Origin: Hoplostethus atlanticus
Lineage: Eukaryota; Chordata; Actinopteri; Trachichthyiformes; Trachichthyidae
Reading direction: 5' to 3'
NCBI GenBank assembly: GCA_034670405.1
Contig: JAXDDX010000019.1
Location: forward strand, 2,174,501-2,238,500
DNA: 64,000 bases
The notes under the pieces: generated by a model
Told to the model about the DNA's origin: nothing
Database searches by the model: none
What the model saw: the letters and a program-made list of their open reading frames with translations, nothing else
Program-made: the position numbers and the translations under genes
Part shown: positions 23,292-36,210 of the stretch, one piece after another
Layout of the letters: each line of letters starts with the position of its first letter
Position numbering within the stretch: the stretch's first letter is position 1

Positions 23292-26200
23292 CTGAGAAGG
23301 AAGAAACATAGATACATAGACAGAGACACGTTCTCTAACTGGAAAGTGCAACAACAAATACATTAACTGGCCTTTATTTTCTGAAGATAGCACCCTAAAG
23401 GATTCCTTCGATTCACCAGACTCCACATTAAGAGCCACTGGCCTTCAGCTCCGAACTGCTATATCTCTCTTGACAGAGGGGTTTATAGTGGGAAGGGCTT
23501 TTAGTGAAAGAGGCTATTTTCTTTCAGGTGTTTGAGATTACACACTCGTGGACAACAACAATACAGGCAAGAGCTACGCTTTAATAATACAGGATGCCCT
23601 TTCTGACAATTACATAAAAAAAGCATTTTACAGGGAGTGCTTTTCACAGTACCAGCAATACATACTCATTTGCGTCGATTTAAACGAGCACTGAATTACT
23701 GCAAAACACAAAGCTTAAAATGTAAAATGCAAATCTGGTTGAGCAGCAGAAGAGAGGCACCTCTCTTTCCCTCTATTCACTTGGAGGTCACCAACCAACA
23801 GTTGAGTGCTACCATTGATACGTATAGTAAGGCTGCTTTTGGCTTGGGGGCTGAATGAGAGAGAGACAGAGGGAGACTGTGAGAGAGAGAGAGACTTGTT
23901 GCGTCCAGCCAGGGTTGTTTCATTTCAGCTTGACACGGGATAGCAGATTAGAGCTCCCTGCACTCTATTGCTTTTGTGCGCGCGCGTGCGAGTGTCTGTG
24001 TTTTCAGGCTGGCTTATGTGTGTGTTTGCATGCGTGCACACTGACCGCCTATCTACTTCAGCAACCCATTGCAGCGCCCTGCAATGTTCCCAGGCCTCAA
24101 TTACGGTGGGTCTTGTCCCTTTTTCCACTGTATTAGAAGTGATGTGGCTTGGCCTACAGGGTCCACACCACCACCACTACACACACATATCTGCAGAGAT
24201 CCTGCCAGGGCCCTCGGCCCTCCACTGCAATGCAAGGGACTGATAATTATGACATCCGCCTACTCATGAGGCAAGAGATAGTTCAACTCCCCATGCCCCA
24301 TGTCCCAGCCCTTTTTTGACTGATTCAATATTCTGTGGGCGTGCACAGCCTATTTTCTCCATGTCTTAGAGAAATATAGCCTTTCCAATTTATCTTTTCC
24401 TGTCTGAAAGAAGACTGTGGCTGAAGTTTCACAATGTTTTTTCTACATCGCCGACCCCCACTCATCTCAGTCGATACTCTAACACTACAGGCTAGTACTA
24501 CTAAGATAAATCAATTTTTCATTGATTATTTCACATATTACAGTAATAGGCTACCATTACAGGTGAACAGTGTTTTCTTTCATTTCCAGTCTAAAGTCTA
24601 AGCACATTGTTTCACGGTGGTCCAACCCAAATTGTTTCCTGATAGCCACAACAAAACACAACAACAACATTAGGGCATCTTCATTTCCCCATTAGTTCTA
24701 TGGTTGAATGATGGTTATTTTTGAGCCACTGGTCCATTTGAGTCAGGGGGAAACAAGGTGGTTCAGATAGTATGATGTGTCTTTAAAGAGCACTTGTAAT
24801 AACCAGTCATTAAAATACACAATAGTTAGCCAGGTAATTTTCCAGGTAATCAGTGCATACAGTCATGGCTTGGAGTGATTATACCAAAGCTATTAAATAA
24901 TCAACCATTGATTCAACCAACCACAAAATTGGGATCCAAACTCAATTAAAGAATTCACATAATGAAACTAATTTGACATGTCCTTTCTTCATTAATTGCA
25001 CTTAAAATAGGGGTTATCTAAAAACCTGCAACCTTACTGGTGCAAATGAAAATACTGCAGTAGCACAGGTAAAGCACAAGCCATTTTTCTTTTTTAATCA
25101 GCTATTATCTACAGTATGGCCAAGCATGCGATTAATTGGTAAAGATGCCAATCAAATCACATTCAATCTGTTTCTACACAGTTTCAGGAACTACCCAGGG
25201 AGGACAAATAATGTTACACTTTATGTCCCAACACCGGTTAATGAGATTAAAACAGATACAGAAAATAAACATAAAATAAAAAATAAATAAATAAATCTAA
25301 ATAAATAAATTAAAAAATATGCTTTTTATAGAGAACAGATAGTCCCGGTCCTCGGTTATGATTGGCTGCGTCCCGTCGGAAGCCAAACGCACACCTGTGG
25401 TCACACGTAATCCATTGACAGAAAATCACTCGGGTCGCTTAGTACCCCCGTACCTTCTGCTGAAGGGACTATATTTCCAGAATCAGTATTGATTAAAAAA
25501 AAAAAAAAAAAAACTTGAGCATTTGCATTCTTTTTTAATACAATAGGTGTGCGGGTTTTTTGGGATCAGTAATCAGCCACTGGAGGCCGTAGAGGGATTT
25601 TAGAGCAGCTAAGAGGCGATGTTAGGCACGCCACGAAGCTTAATTAACAGCCCTGCGCAGCGCCGTGGGATACAGTAGCTGTACGTGGCAAGCAGCCAGG
25701 TGCGCTGAAGGTAAAGGAGCCCCTCAGGAACCCCCCACCCCCACACACATACACACACGCGCGCGCACACTCCCTCTTGTATGTCAAGTCCAGGCACTTT
25801 TTTTTTTTTACAGGACCGTGTCAGTTATTCCAGCTGAAATGAGAAATGGTTTTTTTTGGTGGTGGTGATTTGCGCACGACTGGCAAGCAGCCCGTGCTTG
25901 TGGCAAGTCAGTCAAAAGCTATCCTGGCGTTGGCATCTCACCGTGAGGTTGTGTACGCAAATTTGCACGGGGTTGTAAAGGCGGATTGTTATGAGCGAGA
26001 GGGAAAGTACTGGACAACATACTTTTGCTAGCCGGAACATGCCTGTTATTGACACCTGGGCTCCCTACTAGTTACAGTAGGCTATTACCCGATAGAGACG
26101 CGGATACACTGAAAGCCTCCAAAAGTGAGAATAACCAAGTTAGACAGCAGGGTGACAGACAGAAATACACAAAATAGAGCCAGGATACAAAATATCAAAA

Positions 26201-27560
26201 ATGACATTGCTCTATGACTTACCGGCTAAAACTGCTGAAAAAAGGACGGGCTATTCCAAGTGCCACAGTGCTCAGTCCATCAGGAGACCGACGCATTGAA
26301 GAGGGGCCAACCTCCACAGCACTTTCTCTCCGGTGGGCTTCTTCAAAAATAGACTGGCACACACAGAAACTTGAACCGGCTACCTCTGTCCCCCCTTGTC
26401 CACTCGGGTCCACAGTTGTTGTTTTTTGTTGTTGTTGTTGTTTTCGTCTTATAATGCTGTCATACATACAAATTATCCCATTGCATAGTGGTTGCTCACG
26501 GCGAGGCGATTCGCTGCAGGTCCCGGGATGGTCCTTATTCAAGTGTCCCCTTCTCCAATTTCGCCCGGATTAATTAGAATTAAGTTGCAGGTTCAAAACC
26601 ACGAGAACAAAACACTATTACTGCATACAGAGTCTATTCTGTCTTTGGCAGCCCTTCTAACATACAGGACGCACCGCTTTGCTCCTGCGCTCCTCCGTGT
26701 AGTTAACCAATCTGTGGTAGATTGGAGTTGCGCTGTAATTTGCATGCTCTAGAGGTGGACTAACAGGAAGGCATCGCTGTCAAGCTACAGCATCAATGAA
26801 GCGAGACTTCCGGTATTGAGTTTCAAAATAAAACATTAATTCACCGCATTCATGAAGGTGTGCTGTTACGTTTTGTGAGTAACACAAAGTAGCAAAAGTG
26901 AAAATGAAGAATATATTGACGGAGGAAGCTACTAAATTAAATCATGTTTAGTCTCCAAACGTCCCTTTCAAGCTTGTATTCATAACCAAATAGGCTCTTG
27001 CAAGGTGCCATGTAAAGTATATAAAGTTTCACTCCATATTCATTGCGAAGAGTCTACTTAGAGTATTGTGTATCTTGTTATATCTCTACCTCCATACTTA
27101 TTCTTTTTTTTTCTCAAAGGTGATAGATTGTAAGGTTTTATTGTGAAGGGATACCAACGTCTGGTATTATTCTCTGTATGTGTGGCTGTCTTGACGCAGC
27201 TCAGGGAAGCTCCACAGCAGTTGTGCAGAGCTCCTCCCCTTGGAGGCTCTTAGAAGACGAGGGAACAAATACGTGCATTGATGAGCTTTAAATAGCATGT
27301 TTTACAGCTTGCTGCTGTAAGGATGAAGAGGTAACCATAATGGACAGGTAGCAGAAATGTGTCTAAACCACAGCTTTTTGATCTATTGGTTAATAATTCA
27401 TTGTCCATCCCTCAAATCAGACATTCACAACACGTGCAGACAGGAGAATCAGTCCTTATGACAGAGGAAATCAATTTAAGAAAATGAGTTTGTTGAAAGC
27501 ATACTAAGTTCTCTTTCCAGGCCTGGAGGCTGGAAGTTAAAAAGACCGGAGAACTGTTTT
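23291..27560. other. Gene-free stretch
   Basis: No supported gene. It contains a (GA)-rich tract at 23855-23894, an A/T-rich simple repeat (AAAT-type) at about 25262-25318, an A-run of about 18 at 25495-25513, and a (GTT)n at about 26415-26442. The rest is unique sequence; 24450-25200 is AT-rich without clear repeats. Confidence 0.5.
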
Positions 27561-27564
27561 GGCA

Positions 27565-27670
27565 AGCATCAACCCTGCTGAAGTGTCCTTGAGGAAGACA
27601 CTGAATCACTACCAGTTGCAGGGGTGCTGCTTTGTAGCTGACCTCCCTGTGATGGGGGTAGAGCAAATAG
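27565..27670 (+). mobile_element. SINE body fragment
   Basis: ACCCTGCTGAAGTGTCCTTG, then AAGACACTGAATCACTACC and GGGGTGCTGCTTTGTAGCTG, match the body seen in the 18.8-kb SINE, in the opposite orientation. The head on this strand is not convincing. A separate minus-strand B-box-like GGGTTCAGACCC lies at about 27748-27759 and may be another fragment. Confidence 0.6.
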
Positions 27671-30600
27671 AGAAAACCATACACAACTGATGATTTGCTT
27701 TGAAACAAGTACTGTACATAACCTTGGGGTAGCCCCAGATCCATCTGGGTCTGAACCCAGGCTGTAATTCTCCTGCTTACTGGTTGATCACTTTCATATG
27801 GACTTGGAATGTCTCCCCCACGCGTATGCATCTGCTGTTGAAAGCCTGGGGGTTGTCACAGAATTAGAGTAGAGTTAAGTCATGTCTGCAGTATCATCGA
27901 GGGGTGCAAATCTGCGCTTGACCTCGCTGGTGAGATAACTCAGATCTTCTCAACGTAGGTGGTCAGTGGATTGAGGGAAGTGAAGAAAAGTGATAAATTA
28001 CAACCTCCGGACACGAAATGGAGTTCCAAAACGATAAACAGTTTAGAAAGTAAAAATGAGTTGATATTCATTGCTCAATAATTCAAGTATACAAGTGACA
28101 TCATCTAAAATGTTCATATTTTGTAAGCAAAAAGGCCTGCAGTTAGCTATAAAGTCAATATTTATCGGTGTGTTTTATTTTATTTTGGCAGCGATAATTT
28201 TTCAACAGCAATGGCCACATATTTGAAATGTTGGAAATCTCATTTTGCTATGACACCCTCTAAATAATTCCCCCAAGCTAATGCGGAGTTCAGTTTTGGA
28301 ACTGTGTTTACTGTATCCTTCAAAAGGCATCGTCTTTAAAAATGCTCTCTGACTGCTTTCTGCTGTGGCTTTCATTAACAGGAAAGCCACAATATAAATA
28401 ACCTTTAGCAGGATGTGCTTTATGAATTAAGTTCCTAAGAAGCCCAGGTCCTTCATCACCTAGGAACGTTATTCATAAAGTTCATGACTCAAAACAAATA
28501 AAATATAGAGATAAGATGCATATCTATATTGTGTTGTATTTGTATTTTGTGGCTTTATTTGTTTTGATATCCTCTCCCGACTGGTACTGGGACTCTGGGA
28601 AGCTATGTTGATGTTGCTGTCAATTCAGCGAGTGTTTTATTATTATGAGGCATATTTTTTTGATCATCATTTACAGTGTCACGCGCTCTAATGGGCAGAC
28701 AGGACATCAACTGTTGTTTTTTTTACATTATTTATTAAGCATTATGAGGAATTGGATGAAGTGAGAGGTGTCTGTTAGGGCCCAATGGCGCTAAAGGCCA
28801 AACTTGCTATAGGCTGGTGAAGAAGAGGAAGAAAAAAAAAAACTACATGCACATCAATCATTTTATTCCCGTATTTATTCGGTATTGCACGTTCAAAATT
28901 TCTCTCACGTGTTCACATACCTTGATACCTTGAAGTGTAATCCTTTTGATCATGCTTTTAATTAGCGGTGCGTCCCGTCCCACCTATGATCCCCCGGTGG
29001 ACACATGGTCATGCCTCATCACAGTCTGGTCTCTCTACGCAGATGCTAACACTGAAAGATGGCTGCATAACGATGGTGTGGTTCTTCCTTTTTTGTCATG
29101 GGACCCCCCTTAAGATTTATCACCCTGACTGCCGCAGTCCTCAGGGTTTAAGATAGGGTGCTGGGTGTACTACTGCAGCGATGCATCAGTCTGCCATGCA
29201 TCTGGCTGCAACATATTGCAGCACTGCGCAGCATCGTTAAACCGAGATGATGCGACGTGATGGGCGCTAATTGAAAAGTGGGGTGACACTCACAAAGGAA
29301 CCGTCTGCTGCCAACTGCTCATGTGCATCTGTCCTACTGTAATCATACTCATCATATACTTAACAGCGAAAACGGAAAAAAAATCATAGCATCTTTACAA
29401 TCCCACTCTCTCACAGTGGACCCTCAGTAAAGAATGGGGTGTTACCTCTGTGTGACCCCTATATATATATATGAGGCTATTGCATCGCCCCGTAAAGTAG
29501 CGAAAGGGGTTGTCTAAATTTAGAGAGCTTGGAGATAATTCAATAGCAGACAGCATTACAGTCAGCTGTGACAGTAAGGCTTTAATATATGCTCAGTGCT
29601 GCTGGAGCTGGGCTGCACTTGTGTCTACTGTTCTGATACTAAAAAAACGTGTTGGAGAATATTTATGTAGTGTAGAATGTACAATTTGTACTTTATCCTG
29701 CAGATATGTTCACAACGAGGCTGGTCTGTTCTTGTGCTATTTATGTAGTTAGTTACTTTCTTCTTACACAAATAAGGATCTCTGCAGACGCAACTGCAAC
29801 TCCGGCACATATTGTGAGAGTGTGTTCTGAACAAGCTTCCCTGCCCAAATAGGGTGTTTTTTTTTTACATCAGTTTGCATAATGACTGTGTAACAATATG
29901 CAAAATTATCATCAAAGCAATCCGCAGCTGCTTCTCCTCTATTGTTGTTGTTTTTGTTTTATTCTGAAGGTCATGTTCTCTTCTGCGTTTTAGGAAACAA
30001 CATCATACAAGGTACATGTGCTCCTTAGCTTTGTTTGGACCTGAAGGCATCGTCTTACTTTAAAGTTTTTTTTGGTTTTTTTTCAGTCCACCCCCATAGT
30101 GTGATGAACAGAGCCATGTATCCACTCTACCCCTACTTTTTAGTGGTTCTGGTGTCACTATCAGTCATAGTACCCCCATAGTACCACGGTACCCAAAGTA
30201 GCCAAAGGAGTAAAACAGTGCCGGGTGATGAGATTCAAAAGACAAGGCAACTTTTGCTTATCTCCGATGAGAATCTCTCTTCCCAAGATCCCCTTGCATC
30301 TGTATGTGTGTGTGTGTGTGTGTGTGTGTGCATGTACAAGTTTGTTGTCTCGGTATCGACCAAAGGAAGTAGACTACCCACAGCCTTATGCCGCACAATG
30401 TATGTGTTACAGTCTCAGATGTCTCACATTTTCTGCATCAGGGATTCTTAAAAAAAAAAATGTCCTGCCAGGACCCAGACCCAGAGTAAATTTAGTCTTG
30501 CTACTGTCAAAAGATCCTTCAGAAACAGGCCTGCAACCTATTTGGGTCCGGAATCCATAGGAAACACTGTTTCACGTCATTCCCCTTGAAACCTCAATCA

Positions 30601-33600
30601 TCAAGAACTGGCCATGTAACTAAAAGTCTAGAGGCTGGCACATGACTCATGCCCTGAGTCATATGTGTAAAGTGGGTAATATTTCGCCCCTACTCACTCT
30701 TATATTTCCTTCACTGTGTTGGGTTAAGGTGGATAAACACTGCATGTCGGTAAAACTCAAAATGTCCATATTAAAAGATTTCTAAATCGGAGCGGTGCGA
30801 GTAAACCTATTATCTATTTTTTTCACTATTAGTAATGACCAGCCTCAAGGAATACACCAAGTGTTTGGTCACCAAAATCATCCATGTGTGCCCGGTAGAT
30901 CATTCGCTTTCTGCATTCTGCTGCTCCATGTTAACACTTTAGCGTACGCTATGTTGAGTGATAGTAAGTGACTAACATTATCTCAAAGCTAATTGGCAAG
31001 TAATTGTGTTCAAGAGATTAAAATACACACAAATTATGACTAAAAACCAGGGACTACTTTCCCTGTATACACTGTTTATGATGGGAGACAGCTAAAAAAA
31101 ATCACTGCGCAGTGGATGAATATGTGGTTGCACCTGAAATAGTTCCAAAATTAAACCCCAGCTACAACAGCTATATTGAGTTAATGATATTTTCTTTTTT
31201 TATTTATGAATCTACAGGCAATAGAATAACGTTTCACTGAAGCATCAGTCTTCTTACTTTGGATCATGCTAGTCGTAGTGTATGCTAGAGAGTTAGCATG
31301 GAGCACAGAATGATCTACCGGGAACACGTGGATGAATTTGGTGTTTATGTTCTCATCACTTAACGGGTAAATTGACCAGCGGGGGGCAGGGGGCAAAAAA
31401 CCTGGTGTATTCCTTTAAATGGCACTCAGTCTTCATGACATCCTGTTGTGGTTTCCCCAACCTTTCACATACGGGCACAGATATGGTTGGACCTGTTTGA
31501 TTAAGAATCTATGGGGAAGAAAAGAGAAGGAAACAGATGGGGGGGGATGAAAGTGAATCAAGGACAGGAGTCATACGAGTTAGAAAGCGACATCTCCGGT
31601 GACATTTAAATCCTGTGTGTAAATAGCGTCAATGAAAACGAAACCCAGTAAATACTCGAGTAAACAAATGCGCGACTCGGTTGATATTTGCAGTAATTCT
31701 TAAACCTTACGATGACAACTCCTGTCAACGGGTCCCCTAGTACCAACGGGTTGTGCTGTTTTTCCCATCACGCTCTCTGGCTTGCCAGCGCCACGACAAA
31801 GAAAACTTCCAGTCGCCGGGTTTCGAAAAACCCTGCCTTGTTGTCAAACATGCACGGGGTATGAGGTGCGTGACACGAGACAGCGTGTTCATTTCCCTTG
31901 TCGACTCAGGTCCAGACTTGTTAGACACTCGATTGCTAGACTCTCTGGTCGTCCAACCTGTCTTTGTGGTATTGTGCAATGAGCAAGGAGTATAAATCAT
32001 CATCCAAACCTCTAAACCTAAAAAAAATATACAGTATCGGTTCAACTATGGAACATGTCATAGTCTGAACTCATCATGGAAAGGCTGAAGCTCTATTGTA
32101 AATAAACAGTTTTAAAGGTTAGTACTTCATGTTTGCATTGTTTGTGAGTTTTATATCTGAACGCAAGAAAGTCTATATCCTATATCTGTTATTGATTGAA
32201 AACACACAGGCTATAGTTTTGCCTCGAGCTGCCACGCACCCTCTTTTTTTAAATTCATTGACAGAGGTTTGTTTTTCTACCATGTTTCTCTCCCTGTGGT
32301 TAGCAATGATTTATGGTGTGTAATTAGATACTTTGCCTGGTGTGCGGTGGTTGTTTGTTTGGGCAACCACCAAAAAAAATATTACGACATAATACATAAT
32401 ACGAGTAGCGCTGCAGGCCAACGGATCTTAACTGCTTCGAGCACAACAAAAAAAAAAAAGTCTGCGTGCTTTAATTTCACCCTCTTTGTTCATACTTGAT
32501 CGCATTTCTCCCTGTAACACATCATTTTCTGCTAAACTGTAAAAATGCCACCGGTTGGCTTAGAAACATCGGCACAGTGGAGTTCATGCACAGGGACAAG
32601 TCCAAACTCATAGGTGAAATTCCAACCTCTTTAATGATGAGCACTAAGACCTAACATTTGGCCTGGTTTTGAACTGATGCAGGGCCTCAATGAAAGACAC
32701 AACAGTTAGACGACTCGTCATCAAGGGTGCGTTCGCTTATTTCGGTGAGCGATTTTGTTATTCCCAGTGCCTGGGCGGTGCTTTGTTTTGGCGACACTGT
32801 ATTCTGACAAGAGGGCAGAGGTGAATCCGTGGCAAGTCGGATTCACATCGCAAAGGCGCGAGAGGAACAGAACGTGTGGCAGATGTCAGATTTGATCCCA
32901 TTCCCCTCCGGCGGGGTGACAAAAACCCATGTGCATAACACCGGGGGTAAGAAAACAGGTAGGTGCCATTGGCTACCTCGCCAGTGCAAAAGATCTGACA
33001 GCAAAGGACAGAAAAAAAAAAAGAAATCCTGCATTAATTCCTAATGGCGGTATGAGGTGCAACATACTCAGGGGTTTAAAACAAAAAAAAACATGCTGCA
33101 AGGGGACTTGTCCAACACATTTTGTTGTTCTGAAACCTAGCTTTTTGATTTTACACCTCTACTTTAGCATAACTCTTATTTTGGTAAAGCCCACGCATGC
33201 TGTTTATAGAAAATGTTTCAGGGAGCTTCTGAATCCTTTTGAACAAAACAGAAAAAGCTGACCAAGTCATCCCAATTCCTGAAAAGTTTACTTCCTAGAA
33301 ACACAGGGGTTTTCTCCTGCCTTACGGACGGGTTTGGCTTCCAAATGTGATATTTAGTTGCTATGACAGCAAATCCAAATGCGTTTGTCGGAAGACTCGG
33401 TGAAGGAAACAACAAGACTAACATGTCCCAAAGTATCTCTTCTCTAGGGGTCTTTCAATCACGATAACCTTCATGCAGTGAGGAGTTGTTGATTAATGGT
33501 CACCTTTTGATCCGTGCTAGCAACACCCAGCAGTAGACCTGTTCAGCACCTTTTTATTATATCAAAGAAAGTAAAGAAAAAACATAAAATGCCCTCTGTC

Positions 33601-33839
33601 CTTGAGGCGAAGTCGAGGTAACTCATCTCGCACATGCATTACTCAACTCCATTGATCTATTATTGAGCCCCAAAATCTTATTAGCAATCCAATCCCATTC
33701 GTCACGCGGCGCCCTTCCCCTCAGCGTCACGTCTCTTTTACCTGTGAGTCATGAGCGCGGTATGAACGCTACTGATAACGTTGCCCTTGTAATTTTCCGT
33801 CCCCGTGAACACACACCTGTCTCGCTCTCGCCATCCCCA

Positions 33840-33840
<1 letters not shown>
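27671..33840. other. Gene-free stretch
   Basis: No supported gene. It includes a (TG)n at 30305-30330, short A- and T-runs, an (AT)n at about 29460-29472, and otherwise unique sequence. Apparent ORFs are below about 140 codons and lack domain features. Confidence 0.5.
30305..30330. repeat. (TG)n microsatellite
   Basis: Thirteen uninterrupted TG units. Confidence 0.9.

Positions 33841-33843
<3 letters not shown>

Positions 33844-33886
<43 letters not shown>
33844..33886. repeat. (GA)n microsatellite
   Basis: About 21 perfect GA units, immediately beside the promoter-like patch at 33.9-34.1 kb. Confidence 0.95.
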
Positions 33887-33887
<1 letters not shown>

Positions 33888-33929
33888 CACTCACTTGACA
33901 CCGCGCTAGCCCGGCACCTAACGTGAGAC

Positions 33930-34080
33930 CCTTGTATCCCGCCCCGCCCCACCAATATCCAGGTTACGGTGCACCTGGGAGGACTTTTAATTAAAACCCA
34001 ACGCCGCGGCGCCGCCTTTGTGCTTTTTCACAATGCGACCCGTCAGCTATTGTGATCCGACGAGGTAGGCCACCCCCTCT
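33930..34080 (+). promoter_or_regulatory. CpG-rich patch with GC box and CCAAT box
   Basis: GCCCCGCCCC (33941-33950, a GC-box core) is followed one base later by CCAAT (33952-33956). Then come an E-box-like CACCTG near 33971 and a CpG-dense run, AACGCCGCGGCGCCGCC, at about 34000-34016. A possible GAG/GTAGGC donor follows near 34064. This resembles a small promoter, but there is no adjacent gene and no coding evidence. Orientation is a guess. Confidence 0.25.
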
Positions 34081-34317
34081 GCCTTTTGTCTTTTGTGCGC
34101 GTCGGCTTTTGTTTGTTTGACTCTTCTTGTTCGTCCATTATCATCTTCCCGGTAACACAGGAAGCGGTGACCTACTCTGACCTGTCGGGGGCAGCAGGAC
34201 GGCTTGTTACGGTGATGAGGGAAGCTTTGAGAGGGAGATGGACGGGCCTCAGGGTGCCTCAGTCTCTTTACCCCTTCTTTTCTCTACCTGTCTGTGTCTT
34301 TCTCTCTCTTGCCTGTC

Positions 34318-34321
<4 letters not shown>

Positions 34322-34349
<28 letters not shown>
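34322..34349. repeat. (CT)n microsatellite
   Basis: Fourteen CT units, within a wider pyrimidine-rich region (about 34260-34350). Confidence 0.9.
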
Positions 34350-34634
34350 CCACCCTGCATCTGCGAGAGCCACATGCAGACCCTTCTGGTCACTGTGTAA
34401 TCGGTGGCCATTTTGGTTCACCGGTTTCAGCAGTGGACAGATTGTGAGCTGAGGTGTTGCGTTAAATGCTGAGTCTCTCTCAATATCCCTCTTGCACACG
34501 CACACACGCACACACACACACACACACACATGCAGAACCAGGTATTTGAAACAGGTATATTCTAAAGTTTGTTGGCTTTGGGGTGAGATATGCTATGGAG
34601 GTTATTCATGGGTGGGTTCACAGTTTCGCAGTCT

Positions 34635-34646
34635 CCACCAGATGGT
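34635..34646 (+). promoter_or_regulatory. CTCF-like core site (forward)
   Basis: CCACCAGATGGT matches the CTCF core CCASYAGRKGGC at 11 of 12 positions. A motif match alone is weak evidence for binding. Confidence 0.3.
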
Positions 34647-34850
34647 GATTTTGAGGAAGATGATTTGTTTGCACAAATTATTAAACGCGCCTTTTTGTCT
34701 TTAGGATTTTGATCTTGAGAAAAGCCGAGGGAAAACATACATTTCGCTGCTTGTCCAAAAGCCCTTATGTAATCTCCACAAACTGTCTGTCACTTCAAAA
34801 CCAATGAAGTCACAAGGGGATGTTTTTTTTTTGTTTTCTTAGTTTGCATC

Positions 34851-34862
34851 GCCCTCTGCTGG
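34851..34862 (-). promoter_or_regulatory. CTCF-like core site (reverse)
   Basis: GCCCTCTGCTGG is a perfect reverse-strand match to the CTCF core CCASYAGRKGGC. It lies 205 bp from the forward site at 34635, and the two are in convergent orientation. Confidence 0.4.
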
Positions 34863-35356
34863 TGATACTCTGTAAAGCTCACTCACACTGGGTCCAAAGG
34901 AACTAAAAGCCCTGAAAAAACACAAAGTGCCACGACAATTTATCATGTCAGTCGTGAAGGAAAAGCATTGTCTCCCATCAGGAATGAACTGAAACCTTGA
35001 AATCAAATATATATAAAGAACGTAGAGTTTTTTTTTGCAGAGAGTAATCAGGAACAATAATGATGCATGTTTGCAAAGAGGATTACATGGACCACAAATA
35101 GGTACCGTATGCTGAGTTGACCTATTTTTGGCATTCAAACAGAGCTTGGTTTTTTGTCCTTGACCCCCACATGAACTCTAAGCATTTACTGTACGTTCTG
35201 AAATATCTTAAAAAATGCAATCTACATTACAAAGGCTTCCAAAAAACTACAAACTTGAATCCAAAGACTAATGGTGACAGTCGGGTCAGTGCAAGAACAG
35301 CACAGGCTTTTCAGCAACTATCTCTTTGTGAAGTTGTTAACTGTTTCATTACGGTG

Positions 35357-35465
35357 GTGTGTGTGTGTGTGTGTGTGTGTGTATGTATATCTATGTATGT
35401 GTGTGTAATGCACAAGTGTGTATTGGAGTATTGGGTCACTGGACAGCAGCAGTCCTGAATGTCAG

Positions 35466-35499
<34 letters not shown>

Positions 35500-35621
35500 C
35501 TGGGCCTCAGCTGCAGGTAGCCCTCCACTGGCAATTACTTTCATCCACACACTGTGACTAGGAACTGCTCCCTTTGGGGGGGAACACAGACACACACACA
35601 TGCATGCACACACACATGCAT

Positions 35622-35655
<34 letters not shown>
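35357..35655. repeat. Three CA/TG arrays within 300 bp
   Basis: (GT)n at 35357-35382 is followed by (CA)n at 35466-35496 and (CA)n at 35625-35655, the last with interspersed TGCATG. The first array is the reverse complement of the other two, so single strands could fold back. Confidence 0.9.
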
Positions 35656-35656
<1 letters not shown>

Positions 35657-36099
35657 ACTAACCTGCTGAATGCTAATTCCAGATTTCTGGCTGCACAGCT
35701 TTGGTTCTGACTGCGGCCCTGATCGCCTCCTACACACTCACAATCCTCCTAAATGCACCCTGATGGCTGCGTGGCAACTGGTTCCTGCTGGACCATGCCG
35801 GTCAAACCCATAAAGACACACACACACATACACACACACACATAGAAAGACTAACCTGTGTGGTAGGTCAGCCTTGAGGTGCCTTGAGGACAATTAGAGT
35901 GAAAGCAAATAGTGAATGAAGACTTGGGGGACTGAGGATTAGGGCGGCGGTGTTTGGGTCTAAGGATTAGTTCAGGAGCGCAGGGCACTTTAAAAAGCAG
36001 GAGATAAGCCCTCCAACAACTAAAGGTCACTCACCAAACAGATTGAGTACTTATCAAGGATGAGAGGAGATCCAAGGCAGGTAGAGCTCAGGAGAGGGA

Positions 36100-36100
<1 letters not shown>

Positions 36101-36175
<75 letters not shown>
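36101..36175. repeat. (TG)37 microsatellite
   Basis: Seventy-five bases of uninterrupted TG, directly flanking the fold-back element at 36.2 kb. It generates the Cys-Val and His-Thr pseudo-ORFs here. Confidence 0.97.
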
Positions 36176-36176
<1 letters not shown>

Positions 36177-36210
36177 GACATGGCAGAGCTCTTTCTGGAA
36201 GAGGAAAATA

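Noticed and set aside
26340-26410. Possible tRNA-like unit with GGTTCAAG on the minus strand
   Set aside because: Spacing between the supposed A and B boxes is too short and no cloverleaf is apparent.
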